64,000 nucleotides of DNA from Rhizobium lentis (GTDB lineage: Bacteria > Pseudomonadota > Alphaproteobacteria > Rhizobiales > Rhizobiaceae). Where the stretch lies: assembly GCF_017352135.1 (NCBI RefSeq), contig NZ_CP071454.1, positions 620,001 to 684,000 on the forward strand, given 5' to 3'. Numbering within the stretch: the stretch's first letter is position 1; each line of letters opens with the position of its first letter. The notes below the pieces were generated by a model. It saw only the letters and a program-made list of their open reading frames with translations. It was not told where the DNA came from and did not search any database. The position numbers and the translations under genes were made by a program. Of the stretch, positions 35,459-43,384 are shown piece by piece.

Positions 35459-35983
35459 TTGAAAGCACAAAAGCGGTGCTTTATGTATTCACTCATGGCT
35501 ACGACGAGCAAAACACTGCATCCATCGCTTCTGCGCTACATCCTGGCTCCTGACGACCAGGCCCGGCAGGCGCTTGACGACACCATTGCTGCTTATCGCA
35601 GGATGATCGACATCCTTGCCGAGCGCATCGACGACAAGGCGGGCGCCAATCTGGTCGTCCTGCATGAGCTTGCCTATGAAACCGTCCGCGAACAGACGGG
35701 CCTGCCGGCAAGACTGGTGACGCTCGGCCTTCGCGATTTCGCCGCCAATCGCGGTGTCATTGCCGATCCGCCGCAGTTGCCGCTTGACGACAAGCTCTTC
35801 GCCATCAAGGGACCCGCCGACCTGACGATCGCCACGGTGCATGGACGTGTCGCCGTACCCTTCGACGTCGCGGGTTACTCGAAGGGATGGGAGAGCATTT
35901 TTCCGGCCTATCTCGTTGCCGGTCCGGATCACTACGAGATTCACATCGGCGTCACGCCGAATTCCGCTCGGATGGAGGAAAAC
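35459..35983 (+). other. TnpB-like N-terminal segment in frame with PspA
   Basis: About 163 residues (from ATG 35495; a TTG at 35459 is also possible) run without a stop into the PspA frame. VLHELAYETVREQTGLPARLVTLGLRDFAAN and DLTIATVHGRVAVPFDVAGY followed by AYLVAGPDHYEIHIGV resemble the helical and WED regions of TnpB-type RNA-guided nucleases. The segment stops just where the RuvC domain should begin, so no nuclease activity is expected. Neither TnpA nor transposon ends are seen. It may be a domain recruited to PspA or the stub of a lost IS605-type element. No good ribosome-binding site precedes its starts. Confidence 0.6.
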
Positions 35984-36634
35984 ATGACGAATGAAGGCAT
36001 TCTTTCACGCATGGGTCGCCTGATCGCGGGCATCGCCAATGCGGCAATCGACAAGGCGGAAGGCGTCAACAAGATCGCCGTCATCGAACAGGCGATCCGC
36101 GAGATCGATGCGGCGGCCGACGAGGCGCGCACCGATCTCGGCAAGGCACGTGCCGAGGAATATCGCATCCAGAGCCGCCGGGACGAAATTGTCGAAGACA
36201 TGAACGCGCTCGATGAAAAGATCCGGCTCGCCGTCTCCTCCGGGCGCGACGATCTCGCAAAGGCCGGCGTCGCCCGGCAGATCGATCTCGAATCCCAGAT
36301 CGCCGCGCTCGACAAGGCGCTGGCCGATGCCAGAGAGCAGGTGGACGAGGGCCAGAAAGCCTTGCAGGCCGTGCTCGCCACACGCCGCGAGGCGGACGCC
36401 CGCCTTGCCGATTTCAAGCGCAGCATCGCCCAGCATCCCGAACAGGCCGCGGCCGGCCACGGAAGGCCCGCGCCAGGCGCGGGTGCGGCCCGCGCTGCCG
36501 CGGCGGTCTCGCGGCTCACCGGCGTTCCGTCAGCCGAACATGCCCATAGTTCCGAACTGGACGAACTCGACCGATTGCACCGCGAGCAGGCGATCGAGGC
36601 CCGCCTCGCGCGCTTCAAGGCGGATAACCGGTAA
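35984..36634 (+). CDS. pspA: PspA/IM30-family membrane stress protein
   Basis: 216 residues from the ATG at 35984, which has an ideal GGAGG five bases upstream. The protein is a long coiled coil (MGRLIAGIANAAIDKAEGVNKIAVIEQAIREIDAAADEARTDLGKARAEE by its heptads), followed by an Ala/Pro-rich linker and a short helical C-terminus. PspA proteins form ESCRT-III-like oligomers that stabilise damaged inner membranes. The frame is open 5' for a further 163-175 codons (TnpB-like segment), so a longer fusion is also possible. YqiJ (6 bases on) and a flotillin follow, a combination known from other bacteria. Confidence 0.88.
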   Translation: MTNEGILSRMGRLIAGIANAAIDKAEGVNKIAVIEQAIREIDAAADEARTDLGKARAEEYRIQSRRDEIVEDMNALDEKIRLAVSSGRDDLAKAGVARQIDLESQIAALDKALADAREQVDEGQKALQAVLATRREADARLADFKRSIAQHPEQAAAGHGRPAPGAGAARAAAAVSRLTGVPSAEHAHSSELDELDRLHREQAIEARLARFKADNR

Positions 36635-36639
36635 CGCCC

Positions 36640-37287
36640 ATGGGACTTCTTCTCGCCCCCGAATGCCTTCCCTTTGCGATCGCCGCCGTCGTCCTTGCCG
36701 GCCTGACCGTGATCGAGATGCTGGCGACCGTCATGGGATTTTCGATAACGGAGCTTGTCGGAAAACCGGATCTCAACGGCCATGACGGCCTCGCCGGCTA
36801 TCTCTCCTGGCTCAATGTCGGCGGTGTTCCCCTGCTCATTCTCCTGATGATGGCGCTCGGCTTCTTCGCCATTGCCGGCTTTGCCATCCAGGCGGTCGCC
36901 GGCGCTTTCTGGGCGCCGCTGCCCGCCGCCGTCGCCGCCATTCCCGCCGTCCTCGTCACCTTCCCAATGGTCAGGGCATCCAGCCGGACGGTGGCGCGGA
37001 TCGTGCCGCACGACGAGACCTATGCCGTCGATCTCGACGCGCTCATCGGCCGAACCGCCGAAGTGTCGCTCGGCCCGCTCGACCAGGGACTGCCGGGGCG
37101 CGTCCGCGTCAAGGACCAGCATGGCAACTGGCATGTGCTGAGAGCCAAGGCGGCCAAAGGCCAGAACCCAATGAAGATCGGCACCGAGGTTCTCCTCGTC
37201 GATCGCAAGGCAGATGTATTTATCGCCATTCCCGCGCTGGCCGATCCGGCCGGAGCGGACAATCAATCTTTCAGGGAGCAGCCATGA
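36640..37287 (+). CDS. yqiJ: YqiJ-like OB-fold inner membrane protein
   Basis: 215 residues. Three membrane helices lie in residues ~10-110 (FAIAAVVLAGLTVIEMLATVMGF, VGGVPLLILLMMALGFFAIAGF, FWAPLPAAVAAIPAVLVTF). A C-terminal OB-fold (about 135-205, IGRTAEVSLGPLDQGLPGRVRVKDQHGNWHVLRAKA) follows, as in NfeD-type partners of flotillins. It begins six bases after PspA, and its stop overlaps the flotillin start by four bases. It is expected to sit beside the flotillin in membrane microdomains. Confidence 0.9.
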   Translation: MGLLLAPECLPFAIAAVVLAGLTVIEMLATVMGFSITELVGKPDLNGHDGLAGYLSWLNVGGVPLLILLMMALGFFAIAGFAIQAVAGAFWAPLPAAVAAIPAVLVTFPMVRASSRTVARIVPHDETYAVDLDALIGRTAEVSLGPLDQGLPGRVRVKDQHGNWHVLRAKAAKGQNPMKIGTEVLLVDRKADVFIAIPALADPAGADNQSFREQP

Positions 37288-39047
37288 TGTATGACATTAT
37301 TCTACCGGCCGTCATTGCCATCGTCCTCATTTTCGGCATCGGTTTTGTTCTCGCCTCTCTCTACACGCGCTCCAGCCGCGACGAGGCCTATGTACGTACC
37401 GGCCTCGGCGGCCAGAAGGTCGTGCTCGACGGCGGCTCCGTCGTGCTGCCGATCTTCCACTCGATCGCCCGGGTGAATCTGAAGACGCTGCGGCTCGAAG
37501 TCCGCCGCGGCGAAGGCGATGCGCTGATCACCAAGGACCGCATGCGCGTCGATATCGGCGCCGAATTTTACGTCCGCGTCAAACCCGACGGCTCGTCGAT
37601 CGCGCTGGCCGCCCAGACGCTCGGCGATCGCACAAACGACGCCGAGGCGCTTCGCATCCTGATCGAGGCGAAATTCGTCGACGGCCTTCGCTCGGTGGCG
37701 GCGACCATGAACCTCGACGCACTGCAGGAACAGCGCATGGATTTCGTCAAGGCCGTGCAGGAAGCCGTCGGCGCCGACCTCCAGTCGAACGGTCTCGAGC
37801 TTGAATCCGTGTCGCTTACACGCCTCGACCAGACCGACATCAAGCATTTCAACGCCAACAACTTCTTCGATGCCCAGGGTCTTGCGGCGCTGACCCGCAT
37901 CACCGAAGGCCGCAAGAAGGAGCGAAACGAAATCGTCCGCGACACTGAAGTCGCCATAGCCCAGAAGGATCTGGAAGCCCGCCAGCAGTCGCTGGCCATC
38001 GAGCGGACCAAGCGGGAAGCCGAACTCAACCAGGAACGCGACATCGCCAACAAATCCGCCGCGACCCGCGCCGAAACCGCCCAGCAGGAGCAGGCGGCCA
38101 AACGCGCCGAGGAGGAAGCCCGTATTGCCTCCGAACAGGCGATCGCCGAGCGCGAGGCAGCCGCCAAGCAGGCGCGCGAAAGCGCCAACATCGATGCCGC
38201 CCGCGCCGTCCAACAGCGCGATACCGAAGCCAAGCGCGACCTTCAGATCGTCGCCCAGGAAAGCGCCATCGCCGTTGCCAACAAGAGCCGCGAAGAATCC
38301 GAGGCGAAGGCGACTGCCGAAATGGCCCGCGCCCGGGCAATCGCGGCAGAGGAGAAGGTCGGCACCGCCAAGGCGATCGAAATCGCAGAACGCGAAAAGC
38401 AGATCGCCGTGATCGACGCGCGCAAGAAGGCCGAAACCGAAGCGACCGCCGTTACCGTCGGCGCGGAGGCCGAAAAACAGGCGGCGAGCGACCAGGCGGA
38501 AGCCATCAAGACGCTTGCGACCGCAGAAGCGGATGCCGCAATCATCAAGGCCAAGGGCATTCTGGAAACCGGTCGGGCTCAGGCTGAAAGCGAAGCGCTT
38601 CTCAACGACGCCCGCAATAAGCTGAGCGCTGCCATCATCGAGTTCGAAATCACCCGCGAGCGCATCCGCATCATTCCCGAAGCGCTCGCCGAGGCGGTGA
38701 AGCCGATCGAGAAGATCTCCGATATCAGGATCTTCGACACCGGCGGCATGCTCGGCCGCGGAAACGGCGCGGCTGGTGGAAACGGCATCGGCCTCGGCGA
38801 AGGGCTGGCTGGCCAGCTCCTCTCCTATCAGGCCAACAAGCCGATCCTGGACAAACTATTGAAGGAGGCCGGCTTCGACGGCGACGACGCCATCGCATCC
38901 CTCCTTGGAAATCTCGATAGCCCACTACCGGCAAAGCAGGCCGCCGCGCCAAAGCCGGCAATGCCGGCCGCCGCCCCGGTGAAGCCTGCTGCACCGGCCG
39001 CAGGTCCGGCAAAGACGATCGCCCCTCAGGCGCCGAAGAAGGAATAA
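37284..39047 (+). CDS. yqiK: Flotillin-family SPFH protein (YqiK-like)
   Basis: 587 residues. One N-terminal membrane helix (about 5-28) is followed by an SPFH/band 7 domain (about 35-200, VRTGLGGQKVVLDGGSVVLPIFHSIARVNLKTLRLEV). A long Ala/Glu-rich coiled coil (about 215-430) and an Ala/Pro/Lys tail come next. The size and layout match YqiK-type flotillins, which form oligomeric rafts and influence fluidity and signalling. It overlaps yqiJ by four bases and ends the PspA-YqiJ-YqiK operon. The coiled coil carries many near-repeats (EREAAAKQARESANIDAARAVQQRDTEAK type). Confidence 0.93.
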   Translation: MMYDIILPAVIAIVLIFGIGFVLASLYTRSSRDEAYVRTGLGGQKVVLDGGSVVLPIFHSIARVNLKTLRLEVRRGEGDALITKDRMRVDIGAEFYVRVKPDGSSIALAAQTLGDRTNDAEALRILIEAKFVDGLRSVAATMNLDALQEQRMDFVKAVQEAVGADLQSNGLELESVSLTRLDQTDIKHFNANNFFDAQGLAALTRITEGRKKERNEIVRDTEVAIAQKDLEARQQSLAIERTKREAELNQERDIANKSAATRAETAQQEQAAKRAEEEARIASEQAIAEREAAAKQARESANIDAARAVQQRDTEAKRDLQIVAQESAIAVANKSREESEAKATAEMARARAIAAEEKVGTAKAIEIAEREKQIAVIDARKKAETEATAVTVGAEAEKQAASDQAEAIKTLATAEADAAIIKAKGILETGRAQAESEALLNDARNKLSAAIIEFEITRERIRIIPEALAEAVKPIEKISDIRIFDTGGMLGRGNGAAGGNGIGLGEGLAGQLLSYQANKPILDKLLKEAGFDGDDAIASLLGNLDSPLPAKQAAAPKPAMPAAAPVKPAAPAAGPAKTIAPQAPKKE

Positions 39048-39067
39048 CGACAACGTCGGCGGGCTGG

Positions 39068-39808
39068 CTATCTCACCCAGCCCGTCGCCAGTGCGCTCGC
39101 CCAGTCGGCACGGCCCCTCTCGGCGGCCAGTGCCGACATCGCCATATGGTCATAGGCGACGGTTCGGAATTGCCATATCCATCCGGCAGCCGTTTTTTCC
39201 AGAATGGCGTAGCTCGCCAGCGGATGGCCGACTTCCACCTTATGGTAATAGGGCAGCTCGTCGTCATAGGCCGCGCAGCCGACGCTGCCGGGATTGACGA
39301 TGAGGCGGCCGTCGGACAGCCGGACGGCGCGCGGGAGGTGGCTGTGGCCGCAAAGGATGAGCGGCAGGTCGATGCCTTCGGCGAGCGCCTCGATCGTTTC
39401 GATCGGCTTCAGGAAGACGTGCCCCTCCGGCGAGACGGACTCCAGCCAGTAGAGATTGTCGTCCTTGGGCGTGGCATGGCAGAGATAGACCTCGCCGCGA
39501 TAGACGGTATCGAAGGGCAGGCTGCGCAGCCAGTCGAGATGGGTTGGCGTCAGTTTCCGATGGGCGGCGGCATCCGAGGCATGCATCGCGGCCGGGTCCT
39601 GCTCGATCAGATAGCGGTCATGATTGCCCCGAACCGAGGTCAGGCCGAGCGGCATCAGCATATCAGCCGTCCGGCCGGCCTCCAGCGGGCCACTGAAGAA
39701 ATCGCCGAGATTGACGATCTCCTCGATGCCCTGTGCCTGAATATCCGCAAGCACCGCCGCAAGCGCCAGATGGTTGCCATGGATATCGGCGATCGCGGCG
39801 AACCTCAT
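39068..39808 (-). CDS. Metallophosphoesterase (YfcE/calcineurin-like)
   Basis: 246 residues with the binuclear metal ligands ADIHGNHLAL, NLGDFFSGPLEAGRT, RGNHDRY, CHATPKDD and CGHSHLP. The protein family includes phosphodiesterases and protein phosphatases; the substrate is not evident. The start abuts the uraH stop directly (TGA-ATG), so it is the last gene of the purine operon puuE-uraD-HepT-allA-uraH. That placement suggests a role linked to purine nucleotides or polyphosphates, but this is inference. It converges on the flotillin gene with a 20-base gap. Confidence 0.9.
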   Translation of the reverse strand: MRFAAIADIHGNHLALAAVLADIQAQGIEEIVNLGDFFSGPLEAGRTADMLMPLGLTSVRGNHDRYLIEQDPAAMHASDAAAHRKLTPTHLDWLRSLPFDTVYRGEVYLCHATPKDDNLYWLESVSPEGHVFLKPIETIEALAEGIDLPLILCGHSHLPRAVRLSDGRLIVNPGSVGCAAYDDELPYYHKVEVGHPLASYAILEKTAAGWIWQFRTVAYDHMAMSALAAERGRADWASALATGWVR

Positions 39809-40165
39809 TCAACTGCCTCGATAGGTGGAATAGCCGTAGGGCGAGATCAGCAGCGGCACATGGTAGTGCGCGTTGACATCGGCAATGCCGAAGCGGATCG
39901 GCACGAGATCGAGGAACGCCGGATGCGGCAGCGGCGTGCCGCAGGCTCTGAGATAATCGCCGGCGTGGAAGACCAATTCGTAGGTGCCGACGTGGAAGTT
40001 CTCGCCGACGAGAATCGGGCCGCCGTCGACCCTTCCATCGGCATTGGTCATAACAGTCGTCAGATGCCTTCGCATCTCGCCGTCGATCCGGAAGAGATCG
40101 ATCCTCAAGCCTTCGGCCGGTTTGCCCAAGGCGGTATCGAGAACATGGGTTGTCAGTCCGGTCAT
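39809..40165 (-). CDS. uraH: 5-Hydroxyisourate hydrolase
   Basis: 118 residues from the ATG at 40165, the normal transthyretin-like length; an upstream frame to 40291 is not conserved. [24 protein letters not shown] at the N-terminus and the C-terminal [18 protein letters not shown] (the YRGS tail of HIU hydrolases) are diagnostic. It opens the 5-hydroxyisourate made by PuuD to OHCU. It overlaps allA by four bases upstream and abuts the phosphoesterase gene downstream. Confidence 0.96.
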   Translation of the reverse strand: MTGLTTHVLDTALGKPAEGLRIDLFRIDGEMRRHLTTVMTNADGRVDGGPILVGENFHVGTYELVFHAGDYLRACGTPLPHPAFLDLVPIRFGIADVNAHYHVPLLISPYGYSTYRGS

Positions 40166-40662
40166 AGGGCTGGCTCTTTGATGATGAAGGGGGTCTCGAA
40201 GAAGAACTCCTCCAGATTGTTGCCTGGTCCGTTGCGGTCGACGACCAGGAATTCCGAGGGTTCGCCGAGCGCCATCAGCGGATGATGCCATACGTTGCGG
40301 CGGTAGTTCACCCCCTGATCCCCGCGCGCAAGAAACACCTCAGGCCTGGCGGGACGCCCGTTCTCGTCCTCGGAGACGACGACGAGGAAGGGACGGCCGG
40401 AAACCGGCGAGAAACTCTGGCTGCCGAAGGGATGGCGCTCCATCATGTCAACCGCATAGGGAAAGCTGCGCGGCTGACCGCGGAAGAGATTGATGATGAC
40501 ACGCGCGCCCTCGCCTGCCGCTTCCGCTACGGCCAAGGCATGGAAGCGCTCCGTCGTGCCGCCATTGATGAGCCGCATCGAGGCCGGATCGGCCTCGATC
40601 ACCTCGCCGAAGCGGGCGAAGGCGGATTGAGTGAGCGGGCGGATGTCGAGAAATTCGGACAT
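40162..40662 (-). CDS. allA: Ureidoglycolate lyase
   Basis: 166 residues: [71 protein letters not shown] and [19 protein letters not shown] match AllA (YlbA is a different family). It splits ureidoglycolate to glyoxylate and urea. The start at 40662 lies four bases after the HepT-like stop; the longer upstream frame is a shadow. Its stop overlaps uraH by four bases. The intermediate step from allantoate is not encoded in this window. Confidence 0.95.
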   Translation of the reverse strand: MSEFLDIRPLTQSAFARFGEVIEADPASMRLINGGTTERFHALAVAEAAGEGARVIINLFRGQPRSFPYAVDMMERHPFGSQSFSPVSGRPFLVVVSEDENGRPARPEVFLARGDQGVNYRRNVWHHPLMALGEPSEFLVVDRNGPGNNLEEFFFETPFIIKEPAL

Positions 40663-40666
40663 GGCT

Positions 40667-41029
40667 TCACTCGCCTTGGGCATGCCAGTTACGGATGGCA
40701 TCGATCGCTGAAAGAAGCTCCGGCAGCGTGCGATAAGTCGCCTCCCAGAGCTCGACCGGATCGAGATCGAAGACGTCCTCGAGGATACGGTTGCCCGTGC
40801 CGCAGATTTTCGTCCAGGGCAGATCGGGATGCTCGGTCGCAAATTCCGGATGCGACACCAGCAGGCGGGACGCCGCAGCACCAATGGTGAAGTGGCAAAA
40901 GGCAACCGCCTTGAAGGTAAGCTTGTCTCCGGCGAAGGCTGCCCCATCCATTCCGCCGGCGAAAGACAGCGCTTCCGACGCCGCCTCATACATCTCATTG
41001 AGATAGTCGATCGCACGCCACTCTTTCAT
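40667..41029 (-). CDS. HepT-fold (DUF86) protein with degenerate RNase motif
   Basis: 120 residues that align along their whole length with the HepT toxin family: [45 protein letters not shown] (helical bundle), [10 protein letters not shown] and [16 protein letters not shown]. At the active site the usual R-N-R-x3-H-x-Y (R-x4-H-x-Y) reads G-N-R-I-L-E-D-V, so Arg, His and Tyr are all replaced. No MntA nucleotidyltransferase antitoxin is adjacent. Its ATG overlaps the uraD stop (ATGA) and allA starts four bases after its stop, so it is locked into the urate operon. A regulatory or scaffold role without RNase activity is likely. Confidence 0.75.
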   Translation of the reverse strand: MKEWRAIDYLNEMYEAASEALSFAGGMDGAAFAGDKLTFKAVAFCHFTIGAAASRLLVSHPEFATEHPDLPWTKICGTGNRILEDVFDLDPVELWEATYRTLPELLSAIDAIRNWHAQGE

Positions 41030-41526
41030 TCAGCCTCCGGCAGCATTGATGTCAGGCGCAGTAGCGCAATCCGCTCGACCTGCGCGGCCGCCGTCGCAAA
41101 TTCCTCGTCTCGACCATTGCCGATCCGTTTCTCGAAGGCCGACAGGACGTCGTCCTTGCCGAGTCCCTTGACGGCGATGATGAAGGGAAAGCCGAATTTT
41201 TCGACATAGGCCGAATTAAGTTCCGTGAAGCGGGCATGTTCAGCCACACTCAGGCGATCAAGGCCGGCGCCGGCCTGCTCCTTCCGGCTGTCCTCGGTCA
41301 GTTCGCCCGATATCGCAAGACGACCGGCAAGATCCGGATGGGCACGCAGCACGCCGAGGCGCTCCTCATGGCTTGCCGCGCGGAAGGCGGCGACGAGCGC
41401 CGCGTGCACGCCGGCCGCCGTCAGCGGCTCCGTCACGCGGCCTGCGTCATGGGCGCGCTCTGCGATAAAAGGCGAATGTTCGAAGACACCGCCGAAGCGG
41501 GAAACGAAATCCTGGCGCGACAACAT
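41026..41526 (-). CDS. uraD: OHCU decarboxylase
   Basis: 166 residues from the ATG at 41526 (MLSRQDFVSRFGGVFEHSP). The OHCU decarboxylase pattern includes the catalytic His in RVLRAHPDLAGRLA (LRAHPDLAG), EQAGAGLDRLS, and NSAYVEKFGFPFIIAVKG. It converts OHCU to S-allantoin. The start overlaps the puuE stop by one base (TGATG) and its stop overlaps the HepT-like start (ATGA). Confidence 0.95.
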   Translation of the reverse strand: MLSRQDFVSRFGGVFEHSPFIAERAHDAGRVTEPLTAAGVHAALVAAFRAASHEERLGVLRAHPDLAGRLAISGELTEDSRKEQAGAGLDRLSVAEHARFTELNSAYVEKFGFPFIIAVKGLGKDDVLSAFEKRIGNGRDEEFATAAAQVERIALLRLTSMLPEAE

Positions 41527-42449
41527 CAGAGTGCATCCGGCTGATGGTGCTTGTGCCAATGCTCGGCGATCTCGATGCGGCGCGGTATCCAGACCTTGTC
41601 GTGCTTCAGCACATATTCGATGAATCGCTTCAGCGCCGCCGCCCGGCCCGGGCGTCCGACGAGACGGCAATGCAGCCCGACCGACATCATCTTCGGCTTG
41701 CCGGCCTTGCCTTCTTCATAAAGCGTGTCGAAAGCATCCTTCAGATAGGTGAAGAACTGATCACCGGCGTTGAAACCCTGCGGCGTGGCAAAACGCATGT
41801 CGTTGGTTTCGAGCGTATAGGGAATGATCAGGAAGGGTTTCCCGTCGACGCCCTTCACCCAGTAAGGCAGGTCGTCGGCATAGGAATCGGAGGAATAGAG
41901 GAAACCGCCCTCTTCCTGCACCAGTCGCAGCGTGTTGTCGGAAGGCTTGCCCTGATACATGCCGTAGGGCCGCTCGCCGGTCAGTTCGGTGTGCAGGCGC
42001 ACGGCCTCTAGAATATGCTTGCGCTCGAGATCCTCGGGGAAATCCTTGTATTCCAGCCAACGGTAGCCATGGCTGGCGATCTCCCAGCCGGCCTCCTTCA
42101 TGGCGGCGACGGCTTCCGGGTTGCGCGCCATCGCCAGCGTCACGCCGTAAACGGTCGCCTGCACCTTGAAATCGGTGAACATCCGCCAGAGCCGCCAGAA
42201 ACCGGCGCGCGATCCATATTCATAGATCGATTCCATGTTGAGGTTGCGCTGCCCGGGCCAGGCTGCCGCGCCGACGATCTCCGACAGCAGGTTTTCGGAC
42301 GCCGGATCGCCGTCGAGGATCGAGCTTTCGCCGCCCTCCTCGTAATTGATGACGAACTGCACGGCAACGCATGCCTCGCCCGGCCATTTCGGATCGGGCG
42401 TCTGGCGCCCGTAGCCGACGAGATTGCGCGGATAGGTCTCAGATACCAT
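41526..42449 (-). CDS. puuE: Allantoinase PuuE (polysaccharide-deacetylase family)
   Basis: 307 residues from the ATG at 42449, supported by AAGGTGAT upstream. RNLVGYGRQTPDPKWPGEACVAVQFVINYEEGGE and SIYEYGSRAGFWRL, then GWEIASHGYRWLEYKDF and HCRLVGRPGRAAALKRFIEYV are characteristic of PuuE, the cofactor-independent allantoinase unrelated to AllB. It hydrolyses allantoin to allantoate. It is the first gene of the tight five-enzyme operon and has a 113-base upstream gap where its promoter should lie. Confidence 0.95.
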   Translation of the reverse strand: MVSETYPRNLVGYGRQTPDPKWPGEACVAVQFVINYEEGGESSILDGDPASENLLSEIVGAAAWPGQRNLNMESIYEYGSRAGFWRLWRMFTDFKVQATVYGVTLAMARNPEAVAAMKEAGWEIASHGYRWLEYKDFPEDLERKHILEAVRLHTELTGERPYGMYQGKPSDNTLRLVQEEGGFLYSSDSYADDLPYWVKGVDGKPFLIIPYTLETNDMRFATPQGFNAGDQFFTYLKDAFDTLYEEGKAGKPKMMSVGLHCRLVGRPGRAAALKRFIEYVLKHDKVWIPRRIEIAEHWHKHHQPDAL

Positions 42450-42562
42450 TAAATCACCTTCTGAAAAGACGGCGAACGGTATCATCCGCAGCTGGAATGT
42501 CGAGACGGAAACTGAGCAGAAGAATTTACCCTTGCTGCACAATTACTTAGCTTGAGGCCTGT

Positions 42563-43270
42563 TCAGGCGATCCTGCGTGCGCTGACCTTGCCCATCGGAT
42601 GCAGCGAGTGAACGCGGAACGGACCGCCGGCACCCTCTTCGATCATCAGCGCCACATTGGCGACCATGACCAGCTCGCCGATCACAGGCCCGAAGATCGT
42701 CCGCAGCGCCGGCTCGATGCGGGGTATGTCGACCGCGTTGACCGGACCCGTTACCGGCATGTGGAAGCGGAACTCCTCCATCACGTAAGGATTGCCCCAG
42801 CGATGGAGATTGGCGAACTGCGCGGCCGACAGCCCGTCCGGGTCGCTCCGCTCGATCTCGGCTTCGCTGAGCGGCGCACGGAAACGGTCGAATTCCTGCA
42901 CGATCGCCGAGGCGAGATACTGGATCTGTTCGCAGGGAGCGCTCGGCTGCAGGCTATAGAAATTGCCGAGCCGGGCGATTTCGAGGCGCGGCAGCCGGAA
43001 GGGAGGGACAGTCCCGGAAAAACGCATCAGGTCGCGCAGAAGTTGCGCTTCCGACATGTCGGGGGACAGGTGAAAAGGCGCTTTCAGGACGCCGTGAAAA
43101 CCATAGCGCCGCGGCACGGCCGTATGAAAGGCGAACTCGTGAATGCCGAGGCCGCGGACGGCCGGAGGCTCGACCATCTCGCCCGAAAACACGTTTCGGC
43201 CAAGCCAGTTAGCAGCCACGAGCGAAAGGGGGTCACTCGCCGGAGGCGTGAAGCAAATGGCATAGCGCAT
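42563..43270 (-). CDS. DUF1045 protein (2H phosphoesterase-like)
   Basis: 235 residues: the N-terminus MRYAICFTPPASDPLSLVAANWLGRN and RRYGFHGVLKAPFHLSPD, and a second His element FRFHMPVTGP. This is the DUF1045 family, best known beside phosphonate (phn) genes and related to 2H phosphoesterases. Both HxT motifs are modified here (HGV and HMP), so classical 2H chemistry is doubtful. It lies 113 bases before puuE on the same strand; it could be co-transcribed but no coupling is visible. Confidence 0.85.
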   Translation of the reverse strand: MRYAICFTPPASDPLSLVAANWLGRNVFSGEMVEPPAVRGLGIHEFAFHTAVPRRYGFHGVLKAPFHLSPDMSEAQLLRDLMRFSGTVPPFRLPRLEIARLGNFYSLQPSAPCEQIQYLASAIVQEFDRFRAPLSEAEIERSDPDGLSAAQFANLHRWGNPYVMEEFRFHMPVTGPVNAVDIPRIEPALRTIFGPVIGELVMVANVALMIEEGAGGPFRVHSLHPMGKVSARRIA

Positions 43271-43384
43271 GCAATTTCCTCCATCAAGGAAGTGAGCGCC
43301 GGTAACTTCAGGCGCTGCCGATGCGCAAGCTGATAGGTGATTTGCATGACAGAATAACGAAACGCAGCTGTATCTAATTCACGT

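Noticed and set aside
35459..35983. Active IS200/IS605 element
   Set aside because: No TnpA, no RuvC domain, no recognisable ends; only an N-terminal TnpB-like segment remains.
40667..41029. Functional HepT-MntA toxin-antitoxin pair
   Set aside because: No MntA gene adjacent and the RNase motif residues are replaced.
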